Of a stretch of 27,536 bases of DNA, positions 20,536-27,536 are shown in pieces. Each line of letters opens with the position of its first letter. The first letter of the stretch is position 1. The position numbers and the translations under genes were made by a program. The stretch covers positions 1-27,536 of IMG/VR virus record IMGVR_UViG_3300017989_000373. One strand, written 5' to 3'. The notes below the pieces were generated by a model, which was not told the origin of the DNA, made no database searches, and was given only the letters and a program-made list of their open reading frames with translations. Source of the stretch: a virus.

Positions 20536-22083
20536 AGTACTTTAGCAAAAGTGATAACCTATCTTTGTTATGGTAAAGTAGAAGGTGCTAATCTTAAAGA
20601 CTTGCCTAACAGAGTAAACGGGGAGCTTTGGGGTAAAATCTGGTTAGAGTCAAAAAATAATTCTATTGAGATTGAAAGAGGTATTAATCCTGGGGTATTT
20701 AATGTAAAGATTAATGGTTCCGATTATGATGTTGCAGGTAAATCAAATCTTCAAGACTTTTTAGAAACTGAAATTTTTGAAATCCCTTATCATGTATTTA
20801 AGAATGTAATTATTCTATCGGTTAATGACTTTAAGTCTTTTATTACAATGTCCCCTTATGATAAGAAAAGAATCATTGATAAGATCTTTGGTTTTTCAAT
20901 TATTAATGAAATGGCAGAAGCTGTTAAAGAAAAGAGGAGGATCATAATTGAGGAAATCAGAACTTATGAAGATGAAATCCGAACACTTAATGATTCAATA
21001 GATTCTGTTTTAGAAAAGATTGAACATTTTGAAAAGATAAGTAAAGATAAGGATGCCGAAAAGGTTAAAGGTCTTAAAGAAAATCTAGTTACTCTAAACA
21101 GCCAAAGAAAAAAGTTATTGGAGATAGCACAATCAACTAAAGAAAAACTAGAAGAATTAGATACACATTCTCGCAAAAAGAATAATGAAAAATCAAATCT
21201 TAATTCTAAGATCAATACAGTAAAGAAAGAACTTAAGCTTTATGAAAATAATACATGCCCAACATGTACAGCCCCTCTTAATTCAGATTTTCATTTAGAT
21301 ATTAAAAAGGAAAAGGAAGAAAAATTAGATTCCTTATTTTCCCAATGGAATGGCATTAAAGCAGAAGCTGAAAAGGCTGAAGCCGATCTCACGGCCCTTC
21401 GCCAAAAAGGAAGAAAGATCCATGTAAAGGTTGGTCAGTTAGAAACCCAAATGGAATCTATTAAAGATAAGCTAATTGAACTTGCTGATAAGGATGAGTC
21501 TGAATCGTCTTCTCACCTAAAACAACTGGTAAAAGAATTTACTGATAAAAAATCAGATAAAAATGAAGGTAAGTTAAAGAGTGAAGGTGAAGATTATTAT
21601 TTGACTATCTTAGAAAATATTATGGGAGAAGATGGAATTAAGAATTTGGCTGTAAGATCTATTCTTCCATCATTTAATAATAATATCCTGTTAATGGGAA
21701 GGGAAATGGGAATTCCATTTGGTATTAGATTTAATGAAAAGTTTCACTGTTCTCTCCACCATCTAGGTACAGAAATCAGCCCTAAGACTTTAAGTACAGG
21801 TGAAAGAAAGAAAGTTGACTTTGTAATTATTATGGCTTTAATAAAAATGATAAAAGTTAGATTCCCATCTCTTAACATTCTATTCTTGGATGAAATCTTT
21901 TCTTCTATTGACAGTGACGGTGTACACCATATCATAAACATACTTCATAATACTATTCAAGATATAGGATTAAATACATTCGTGATTAACCATACTGTTT
22001 TACCTAGTGAATACTTTGATAAGAAAATTGAAATTACGAAAGATGCAGGCTTTAGCGAATTTAACATTGAATCTATTGGATAA
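20164..22083 (+). CDS. gp46: Long C-intein fused to gp46 (Rad50/SbcC-like) C-terminal part
   Basis: The protein has 639 residues. Residues 1-124 are a C-intein with block B (GEEIICSPDHLFF, about 55-67), block F (LYDIEVDEVHEFYANG) and block G (IVSHN). gp46 resumes at Ser125 (STLAKVITYLCYGK), completing Walker A as GGNGAGK-S. The body then has a Q-loop region (FKNVIILSVNDFKSF), a first coiled coil, a zinc hook (CPTC in NTCPTCTAPL), a second coiled coil, the ABC signature LSTGERKKVDF and Walker B LNILFLDEIFSSID. It is the partner of 18783-19007 by trans-splicing and works with gp47 on DNA ends. Its C-terminal end is complete. Confidence 0.94.
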   Translation: MIECTLEDLYEFNKLNKSVDSGKFKTNTRKGLKNINGIGVTAKNSIQHKLILDSGEEIICSPDHLFFANDWKKAKHFKIGDIIETEKGLSYISSNSILKERSDLYDIEVDEVHEFYANGIVSHNSTLAKVITYLCYGKVEGANLKDLPNRVNGELWGKIWLESKNNSIEIERGINPGVFNVKINGSDYDVAGKSNLQDFLETEIFEIPYHVFKNVIILSVNDFKSFITMSPYDKKRIIDKIFGFSIINEMAEAVKEKRRIIIEEIRTYEDEIRTLNDSIDSVLEKIEHFEKISKDKDAEKVKGLKENLVTLNSQRKKLLEIAQSTKEKLEELDTHSRKKNNEKSNLNSKINTVKKELKLYENNTCPTCTAPLNSDFHLDIKKEKEEKLDSLFSQWNGIKAEAEKAEADLTALRQKGRKIHVKVGQLETQMESIKDKLIELADKDESESSSHLKQLVKEFTDKKSDKNEGKLKSEGEDYYLTILENIMGEDGIKNLAVRSILPSFNNNILLMGREMGIPFGIRFNEKFHCSLHHLGTEISPKTLSTGERKKVDFVIIMALIKMIKVRFPSLNILFLDEIFSSIDSDGVHHIINILHNTIQDIGLNTFVINHTVLPSEYFDKKIEITKDAGFSEFNIESIG

Positions 22084-22086
22084 ATA
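22079..22086 (+). promoter_or_regulatory. Late-promoter-like element before the gp15-like gene
   Basis: GATAAATA matches the T4 late -10 (TATAAATA) at 7 of 8 positions. It overlaps the gp46 stop and lies 22 bases before the ATG of the first structural-type gene, a sensible place for a gp55-dependent start. Confidence 0.45.
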
Positions 22087-22108
22087 GAATATAAAATAGA
22101 TCTAATGA

Positions 22109-23098
22109 ATGTCTGCCTATAATCAAGAGTACAATAAGGATAATACTATATTAAGATACCTAGTCGTATCTATGTTAGCTGAGTTGAGTAAAAAAGTCTA
22201 TTACTATAATCAGGTAGATGAAGATACTTTAAAGAAAATAGAAGTTCCTTTCTTTTATTCAATTTCTGGTAATGAAAGATTCTTGTTAGACAATTTTATG
22301 TACGATGCTGAAGCCGCAGGTAAAGCAATCGGTGACTATGAAGTTGTTCCTAGAGGAATCGTTCAGATGAATTCTATGGCAATTGATTCTTCTGCCCAAA
22401 CTAATAAATTTACAAGAGCTGAGTTTGTAAGAGAATGGGACGGAATACTTAAAACTTTTTCATTAGAAACAAATTTTCTACCAATAACTATGGGATTTGG
22501 TGTAACTCTTATTTGTTCAAATAACCTGGAGATGCTAAAGGTTACTGAGTCCGTAATGAATAAGTTATATAAAGGTACCTTGTTTAGCTGTGATTTAGGT
22601 ATGATGAGAGTCCAGGCAAGTATGTCTGTACCTGAGGACTATTCACAAGATAGGTTATTTGAATGGGGCTTAAATGACAAGAAAGAGTTCCAGGTAACTT
22701 TTGATATTGAATTGAAATCATTTATGCCTGTTTTTGAGAGTGGTATACTTTTTTCAGAAATAGACTTTTTAACCAAGGAAGCAATTAAGACCAATCCTAC
22801 TGCATCTGGTGTAGGACAATTAAGATCTAATGCAGAAGGTGAAATAGGAATCTATTTCGGTGGAGTATTCCAAAAACTATTAACTAGTCAAGATAATATA
22901 CTTAAAGCACCAGCTAAGGATGTTCAAAGAAATCTTTCATACTTTGATCCTAACAGTGTTATGACTGGAGGTCCTTATGTTGAAGGTGAAATTGATAGTT
23001 CTAAACCTGATCCGGAGACAGAAGAAAGTAGGAGCTATAGAAATGCTAATGCAGAAGGGGGTCCAGAAAATTCAGGCTTAGGAACAGCAGATAATTAA
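22109..23098 (+). CDS. Probable virion protein, T4 gp15-like (tail sheath terminator) candidate
   Basis: This 329-residue protein has no catalytic motif. In layout it resembles T4 gp15, the tail-completion and sheath-stabiliser protein: an N-terminal 'RYLVVSMLAELSKKV' helix, an IEVPFFYS strand, VPRGIVQMNSMAID, then FGVTLICSNNLEMLKVTESVMNKLY, comparable to the gp15 'ELSIFTRYEDDMFQIVEQILPYF' region, and a closing EFQVTFDIELKSFMPV strand. The last 60 residues are Pro/Glu/Ser-rich and likely disordered. The comparison is from memory and by eye. It follows a TAAATA late-promoter-like element and begins the late module. The alternative is another neck or tail protein. Confidence 0.5.
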   Translation: MSAYNQEYNKDNTILRYLVVSMLAELSKKVYYYNQVDEDTLKKIEVPFFYSISGNERFLLDNFMYDAEAAGKAIGDYEVVPRGIVQMNSMAIDSSAQTNKFTRAEFVREWDGILKTFSLETNFLPITMGFGVTLICSNNLEMLKVTESVMNKLYKGTLFSCDLGMMRVQASMSVPEDYSQDRLFEWGLNDKKEFQVTFDIELKSFMPVFESGILFSEIDFLTKEAIKTNPTASGVGQLRSNAEGEIGIYFGGVFQKLLTSQDNILKAPAKDVQRNLSYFDPNSVMTGGPYVEGEIDSSKPDPETEESRSYRNANAEGGPENSGLGTADN

Positions 23099-23114
23099 CT
23101 CAAAGATCTTAGAA

Positions 23115-23124
23115 TATATAAAAC
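23115..23124 (+). promoter_or_regulatory. Promoter-like AT element before the 625-residue protein
   Basis: TATATAAAAC in the 43-base gap before the ATG at 23142 is a short form of the recurrent element. An A-rich leader follows. Confidence 0.35.
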
Positions 23125-23141
23125 AAATCAAATTCAATAAT

Positions 23142-25019
23142 ATGGATAAAGTTATTAAAGAAGGGCAGACACAGGTTTATATGAACGGTGGAATTGATCC
23201 GCAATTTGGTGTAAATACCGATGCTCCTTATCTTAATGCACCATCTAAGCAATTATTAGAAATAGTTGCTACTCTCTTTTCACAAAGTGGGAAGACTAAA
23301 TTAGATGCCAAAAACGGTAAGGTAATTGAAGAAGGTGGAATGAAAGAATCTCAAGTTCTTTCCATTTTAGTAGGAATGGGAATTCCTCAACAATTAGCAA
23401 TGTCTGCAATAGCAACCTTTAAAGGAAACCAAGGAATTATTGAAAACAATAATAAACAAAAAAATCATAACAAAATGAAATTTACAATTGCTGAACTGTA
23501 TGAAAATGTTATGAAGAGTATTGAGGCCTTAAATGAAATGAATTCTGATAACTCCAGAGTTTCTTATACTGCTAAAAATGCCCTTAACATTTTAGAAGAA
23601 TCTCTTAAGGCATTCCCAATGAGATTTAAAAATGAAAAAGCTGAGGTAATCAGTGAAGAAGTAGAAAACAGTGTTAACCCAATACTTAAGTTTAACATTG
23701 CAAAACAACTCCATAGAGACCTTGCATCTTCTGATTGGTTAACCCCAATTAAAGAATTAAGATCTTATATTGAAGGCGCTTATACTGACACTAAATGGTC
23801 TTTCAGAATTTCTGAAGCTATCCAAAGAGTAAAAGGACAGAGAGGTAAAATGTATGAAGGTTTAGTAAATGATTTGGAAGGTCTTTTGACAGAGTCTTCT
23901 GATTCTATTAAAACTAAATTTGCTACTTTTTCTGCTAAGAACCCATGGTATTTGGAAGGTAAGTCAATTGTAAATGAAATGAAAGCAGAAGATAATAAAG
24001 CTACCGCAAATGGTGGTGGAACTATTTCTACTACGCTTTCACCAGTATTGGAATCTGCTGAAGGTTTAACTTTCCACTTGCACGGTAAAAATTATATCTT
24101 TAACGGTAAAACTATTACTGAAGCTGAGGTTAAAGATTCAAGATTCTTCGATGTATTAGAAGGATTAGGAATGTTTAAGAACATTAACAATACTTTAGTT
24201 ACATTTGGTGAAAGCGGTAAGACTTTAGAATACAGCTTAACTGAAGGTACTCTTAAGCTTGGTAATGCTGATTTATCAAATTCAAGTATCATTGAATTAA
24301 AAGAAGCTCTCTTAGCAAATAACTTTTTTGGTTACAGAAACCAATGGAAGATTGATAGTGTATGTAAATTCTTTGAATCAATTGATCTTCTTGCTGAAAT
24401 GGATAATTTCACTACAATTACTTCAAATGAGTTTACTAACTTATTCTTAACTATGATCGCTGTTGAAGAAGGAATTTATGTTAATACCGTAAATTCTGCA
24501 ATGCATTTAAATGAAATGAAACTTGTTTCTTCTGCAACTGAAACAGTTAAATTGGTTAAAGAATTTATCAACTATGATGCTTCTCTAATTCTTTCAGAAA
24601 GATTGATTGCTGAAAATGATAAAGCCGCTAAAGCTGAAAAGGTAAGAGCTACCATTTCTGACCGAATTTCTTTCTTGGAAGAAAAGAAGGCTAAAGTAAA
24701 GGATGCTATTAACAAACTTGGAGAAACTGAAGAACTTGCTGAAGCTATGAATCTTTTAGATGAAGAGATCTCTAAGTTTGAAAAAGAACTTCAAGAAAGC
24801 TATGTAGTTGAAAAAAAAAGCCGTAACGAGTTGCTAGACGACGGATACGTTGAGGCAGAAGTTAACAAAAACGGAAATGGTCTCAGAAAAGGTCAAGAAG
24901 TTTATGTAAAGGCCGAAGACTATACTTCTCTAGGTAATAATGATCAATTAGAATGTATTGACTACAAAACCGGTAAATCTACAATCTGCCCAAAAGGACA
25001 ACTTAATGTAAAGATCTAA
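23142..25019 (+). CDS. Large protein of unknown function, probably virion-associated
   Basis: This 625-residue protein is not recognised as a family. The N-terminal ~105 residues include NGGIDPQFGVNTDAPYLNAPS and a small helical domain. A low-complexity Asn/Lys linker (about 102-111) follows, and Met112 begins what looks like a second protein (MKFTIAELYENVMKSIEAL…), preceded by DNA like the A-rich leaders of this phage. The middle is helical. About residues 490-570 are strongly charged and likely coiled coil (EEKKAKVKDAINKLGE … EEISKFEKELQ). The C-terminal ~60 residues are a small beta-rich unit (NGNGLRKGQEVYVKAEDY). Size, promoter and the following terminator suggest an abundant late product, but no function can be assigned. 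Confidence 0.75.
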   Translation: MDKVIKEGQTQVYMNGGIDPQFGVNTDAPYLNAPSKQLLEIVATLFSQSGKTKLDAKNGKVIEEGGMKESQVLSILVGMGIPQQLAMSAIATFKGNQGIIENNNKQKNHNKMKFTIAELYENVMKSIEALNEMNSDNSRVSYTAKNALNILEESLKAFPMRFKNEKAEVISEEVENSVNPILKFNIAKQLHRDLASSDWLTPIKELRSYIEGAYTDTKWSFRISEAIQRVKGQRGKMYEGLVNDLEGLLTESSDSIKTKFATFSAKNPWYLEGKSIVNEMKAEDNKATANGGGTISTTLSPVLESAEGLTFHLHGKNYIFNGKTITEAEVKDSRFFDVLEGLGMFKNINNTLVTFGESGKTLEYSLTEGTLKLGNADLSNSSIIELKEALLANNFFGYRNQWKIDSVCKFFESIDLLAEMDNFTTITSNEFTNLFLTMIAVEEGIYVNTVNSAMHLNEMKLVSSATETVKLVKEFINYDASLILSERLIAENDKAAKAEKVRATISDRISFLEEKKAKVKDAINKLGETEELAEAMNLLDEEISKFEKELQESYVVEKKSRNELLDDGYVEAEVNKNGNGLRKGQEVYVKAEDYTSLGNNDQLECIDYKTGKSTICPKGQLNVKI

Positions 25020-25036
25020 CCACCTACATATTTAAG

Positions 25037-25070
25037 AGCCGATAGTAATAATAAACTATCGGCTTTTTTT
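25037..25070 (+). terminator. Rho-independent terminator
   Basis: AGCCGATAGT (25037-25046) pairs perfectly with ACTATCGGCT (25055-25064), a 10-bp stem with loop AATAATAA, followed by T7. It ends the transcript of the 625-residue protein. Confidence 0.93.
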
Positions 25071-25073
25071 GTG

Positions 25074-25091
25074 TATAATAATAAAATAAAC
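25074..25091 (+). promoter_or_regulatory. Promoter-like element before gene 55
   Basis: TATAATAATAAAATAAAC lies directly after the terminator T run and 7 bases before the gp55 ATG. It closely matches the uvsX copy (TATAATAATAAAATAAAAC). Confidence 0.5.
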
Positions 25092-25098
25092 CTAAGGT

Positions 25099-25464
25099 AT
25101 GGCTAGAAAGAGAAACTACTTAAATAATAGAGATTTGCTTGATGAGATTATTAAGTCTCAAGAGCAAGATGAATTAACACCAAAGGCATTAGAATTCTTA
25201 ATGCTATTAGCAGATAAATGTTCAAGAAAATTATCATATGCAAACCCAGACGACAGAGATGATTGTATAGCTTATGCTTATATGGATCTTTATCGCTATT
25301 GGAGAAACTTTAATCCAGAGAAGAGTACTAATGCGTTTGCTTACTTTACTGAAATTGCAAAAAGAGGGTTCGCTAAAGGATGGAATAAATTACATCCAAA
25401 GAAATATGCAGGAACTGTATCAATTAATGGAAGTAAGGACAGTGATGGCATTTACACTATCTAA
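25099..25464 (+). CDS. gp55: Late sigma factor, T4 gp55-like (short form)
   Basis: This 121-residue protein resembles T4 gp55 in order: an N-terminal YLNNRDLLDEI (T4 'YVNNKELLQAI'), then the sigma region 2-like core DDCIAYAYMDLYRYWRNFNPEKSTNAFAYF and TEIAKRGFAKGWNKLHP (T4 '[36 protein letters not shown]'). It would direct RNA polymerase to late promoters with a TATAAATA-like -10, in T4 with gp33 and the gp45 clamp. It is clearly shorter than T4 gp55 (185 residues). The C-terminal clamp-binding tail of T4 gp55 is not evident, but the last residues (DSDGIYTI) are compatible with a reduced one. It has its own promoter-like element after a terminator, and gene 4 follows after 5 bases. Confidence 0.78.
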   Translation: MARKRNYLNNRDLLDEIIKSQEQDELTPKALEFLMLLADKCSRKLSYANPDDRDDCIAYAYMDLYRYWRNFNPEKSTNAFAYFTEIAKRGFAKGWNKLHPKKYAGTVSINGSKDSDGIYTI

Positions 25465-25469
25465 GATAC

Positions 25470-25946
25470 ATGAGTATAAAGAAGGTAAAACCAACAGTAA
25501 AATCAGGATTTAAACAAGGATATTACAAACCTCATAATCCTAAAAAGTATATGGGGCCAGGTCCTATCATATACCGTAGTAGCTGGGAAAGAAAGTTTTG
25601 CCATTGGTGTGATCACAATGAAGATGTTATACATTGGATCTCTGAACCTTTTTCTATAAAGTATTTTAATATCTTAGACAAAAAGTTTCATAATTATTAT
25701 CCAGATTTTTATATTAAGATGGATAAGGGTGGTGTAATCGAAGAATATGTTGTTGAAATAAAACCAAAGGCCCAGTTACAAAAACCTAAACCACCTAAAA
25801 GAAAGACCGCAAAGGCTATGAAAAATTTTCAGCATGGATATGAAACCTATGTTAGAAACCTTTGCAAAACTGAAGCATTAAATAAAGCAGCCGAATTGAG
25901 AAACTTTAAAGTAATGCTTTTAACTGAAGATTCAAAATTATTCTAA
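25470..25946 (+). CDS. gp4: Head completion protein, T4 gp4-like (nuclease fold)
   Basis: This 158-residue protein matches the T4 gp4 family layout: YYKPHNPKKYMG, IIYRSSWERKFCHWCDHNEDVIHW, then YYPDFYIK and EYVVEIKPKAQ, which form a PD-(D/E)xK-like nuclease core (PDF … EIK). A Lys-rich segment follows, and it ends with KVMLLTEDSKLF. In T4, gp4 acts late in head assembly, after DNA packaging and before tail joining. The catalytic-type residues are present. It starts 5 bases after gene 55, and its stop overlaps the next gene by one base. Confidence 0.87.
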   Translation: MSIKKVKPTVKSGFKQGYYKPHNPKKYMGPGPIIYRSSWERKFCHWCDHNEDVIHWISEPFSIKYFNILDKKFHNYYPDFYIKMDKGGVIEEYVVEIKPKAQLQKPKPPKRKTAKAMKNFQHGYETYVRNLCKTEALNKAAELRNFKVMLLTEDSKLF

Positions 25947-26521
25947 TGGCAATAATAGGATCATTTACCGAAGATTTAGATATTTACCTCGCAGAAAATA
26001 GAGGTCGTACTGGTGCATCTAAAGCATCTGCAAACGATTTATATAAAGTAGGTGTAAAAGATACCGGTGTTTTGGAAAATGGAAAAATGTATTGCTTTGA
26101 ATATTTTACACCTGACGAAACCTTTTATGATACTAATCCAATTGTATTAGGTTTAGGTAAGAGTATAGACAACCACCAGCTTGGAATAAATTTACATTAC
26201 ATCCCTTATGAAGCAAGAATACCATTTCTTACTGATGTAGTTAGATCATTTCAGAGCGTTATAGTTCAACAATTAAAGGGCGCAACCGGAAATCCTAAAT
26301 CGCAAGGTAGTCTTAAGGAATTTACTTATGATAATTTAAAGTCTTCATTGGCAAGAAAATACAATCTTAAGTATGCAATAAGACAATACAGATTAGATAG
26401 AATTAGAAAACCTAAAGTATTAGGTTATGAAGATTGGTACATTGGTGCTGTTAATAACCAAAACAAATTTTTTGGAGGAAACATTAACGAGGCACAAGCA
26501 TTATATTACAAGAATATATAA
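25946..26521 (+). CDS. Unknown protein of the T4-like structural module
   Basis: This 191-residue protein has YCFEYFTPDETFYDTNPIVLGLG followed by LGINLHYIPYEARIPFL and a basic C-terminal domain (AIRQYRLDRIRKPKVLGY). A 'PL/IVL … G.NLHYIP..R' pattern with a basic tail is familiar to me from unassigned proteins near head and baseplate genes of marine T4-like phages, but I cannot name a function. It is tightly linked to gene 4 (one-base overlap), and the portal gene follows 20 bases later. A virion or assembly role is likely from context only. Confidence 0.72.
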   Translation: MAIIGSFTEDLDIYLAENRGRTGASKASANDLYKVGVKDTGVLENGKMYCFEYFTPDETFYDTNPIVLGLGKSIDNHQLGINLHYIPYEARIPFLTDVVRSFQSVIVQQLKGATGNPKSQGSLKEFTYDNLKSSLARKYNLKYAIRQYRLDRIRKPKVLGYEDWYIGAVNNQNKFFGGNINEAQALYYKNI

Positions 26522-26541
26522 ACAATAAAGGATAAAACAAT

Positions 26542-27536
26542 ATGGCAGGATTTACTGATAGAAGAGGACCATTAAGTACAGGTAATCCAGTAAGAAAAAT
26601 ATTAAAAGATCTTTCTAACTTAGGAATGGCCTATGATGATATGATCATCCGCAATTCCCGTGCAGTAGGTTTTACTGAAAATCAGATGGGTTATACATTT
26701 AATCCAATGGGATCTGATTCTGATGACATCTATGGTGCTTTTGCTGCCCTTTCATTAACCGATACATCTCTTAAGAAAAATATTTCTATCTTTGATAGTG
26801 ATTATCAAAGAAAGAGAGATGAACTAAGAACATATGCAGTACAGGATGAAATTGAAGATATCCTTGATGTAATTACAGATGAGGCTATTGTATTTGATGA
26901 ATCTAATTTTATGGCATATGCTCATTTCAATGGCCATATTGCAAATTCAATAGAAGATGAAATCGGTGATGTTTACAATAACATCTATAACTATTTTGGA
27001 TTTAACGATTCTATTCAACCTTGGAATTACTTTAGGAAATGGTTGGTTGATGGATATCTTGCATTTGAAATAGTTTATAATGATAAGCAAACAGAAATAA
27101 TAGGATTTAAAGAATTAGATCCAATTTCTCTAATGCCTGGTATTGATACTGATACTGGTAAAAAGCAATGGGTTCAATATAAAGCTCAAGGCCCCAAAGA
27201 AAGAAAGCTTTGGGATTCTCAAATTATTTACATATCGTATTCTCAGGTAAATTCACCAATGAGAATATCATATGTTGAAAGACTTATCCGATCTTTTAAC
27301 CTTTTAAGAATTATGGAAACGACTAGAATTATCTGGGCCGTTTCTAATGCTTCATTTAAAACTCAATTTATTATTCCTGTTGGTGGTAAATCTAAAACTA
27401 GGGCAAAACAATCATTGGCTCAGTTAATGAATTCTTATCGTGAAGTAGTAGACTTTAATTACGAAAGTGGTGAAATCCAAACTAACGGTAAACCAATGAT
27501 GCCATTTAATAAAGAATATTGGTTACCATCCAAAGA
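26542..27536 (+). CDS. gp20: Portal vertex protein gp20 (5' part, runs off the window)
   Basis: The open frame from the ATG at 26542 runs to the window end, 331 complete codons, without a stop. The order of segments agrees with T4 gp20: YAVQDEIEDILDVITDEAIV (T4 'YEVDNAVSEIVSDAIVYED'), PWNYFRKWLVDGYLAFEIVY, FKELDPISLMPG, then SYVERLIRSFNLLRIMETTRII and SLAQLMNSYREVVDFNYESGEI, ending NKEYWLPSK just before the T4 'EDYWLQRRDG' region would finish. The dodecameric portal sits at the head vertex for packaging and tail attachment. The leader AATAAAGGATAAAACAAT is A-rich; the AAGG in it is 12 bases before ATG, so it is at most a weak ribosome site. About 40% of the protein is missing at the right. 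Confidence 0.93.
   Translation, partial: MAGFTDRRGPLSTGNPVRKILKDLSNLGMAYDDMIIRNSRAVGFTENQMGYTFNPMGSDSDDIYGAFAALSLTDTSLKKNISIFDSDYQRKRDELRTYAVQDEIEDILDVITDEAIVFDESNFMAYAHFNGHIANSIEDEIGDVYNNIYNYFGFNDSIQPWNYFRKWLVDGYLAFEIVYNDKQTEIIGFKELDPISLMPGIDTDTGKKQWVQYKAQGPKERKLWDSQIIYISYSQVNSPMRISYVERLIRSFNLLRIMETTRIIWAVSNASFKTQFIIPVGGKSKTRAKQSLAQLMNSYREVVDFNYESGEIQTNGKPMMPFNKEYWLPSK

Noticed and set aside
1-27536. tRNA genes, CRISPR arrays, insertion sequences or attachment sites
   Set aside because: I saw no cloverleaf-like segment with a CCA/TTC arm, no regularly spaced direct repeats and no transposase. A dedicated tRNA or covariance scan was not possible, so a diverged tRNA cannot be fully excluded.

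Overview
This window reads as part of the genome of a T4-like (straboviral-type) tailed phage, probably infecting a marine or aquatic member of the Bacteroidetes. Every supported gene is on the + strand, the DNA is strongly AT-rich, and the genes are tightly packed with short overlaps. T4-type proteins are recognisable: sliding clamp gp45, the C-terminal half of DNA polymerase gp43, recombinase UvsX, replicative helicase gp41, recombination nuclease gp47/gp46, a short gp55-like late sigma factor, head-completion protein gp4 and the portal gp20. The host inference rests on two things: A-rich leaders without Shine-Dalgarno sequences before most genes, and a 58-residue protein resembling the small histone H1-like (Hc1) proteins of Bacteroidetes.

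Layout. 1-510: the tail of an unknown gene, the H1-like gene and a strong terminator. 553-7094: an operon-like run of sugar and DNA-modification genes (HAD phosphatase, kinase-like protein, sugar nucleotidyltransferase, a GT-B protein with a layout like T4 DNA glucosyltransferase, an epimerase, a cytosine-C5 methyltransferase and a GT8-like glycosyltransferase). 7121-9113: the clamp, a terminator, and an orphan C-terminal half of the polymerase. 9121-11188: two more glycosyltransferases. 11207-22083: the recombination/replication block. 22079-27536: the structural and late module, with a gp15-like protein, a 625-residue unknown, gp55, gp4, an unknown, and the portal running off the end.

The outstanding feature is the recombination/replication block. 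uvsX, gene 41 and gene 46 are each broken into two separately translated genes, and each break carries the two halves of a split intein. A free-standing Vsr/EDxHD-type homing endonuclease gene sits between the halves in all three cases. UvsX, gp41 and gp46 must therefore be assembled by protein trans-splicing. The general 'fractured gene' arrangement is known from marine metagenomes. Here there are three in about 11 kb of one genome. Two of them (gp41, gp46) are split at the unusual site between intein blocks A and B, giving N-inteins of only 34 and 33 residues, and both interrupt the Walker A motif between its Lys and Ser.

Two of the endonuclease start codons lie in the right arm of a 13-14 bp inverted repeat whose loop holds a T4-late-promoter-like element (TAAATA). 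This is the layout expected for an endonuclease kept silent on early read-through transcripts and switched on late. The endonucleases of gene 41 and gene 46 are close paralogues, and all three carry 3-4 copies of a YWxxKGYxxxEA repeat. A second promoter-like motif, near TATATAATAATAAA, precedes the early-type genes, so the window seems to display two promoter classes.
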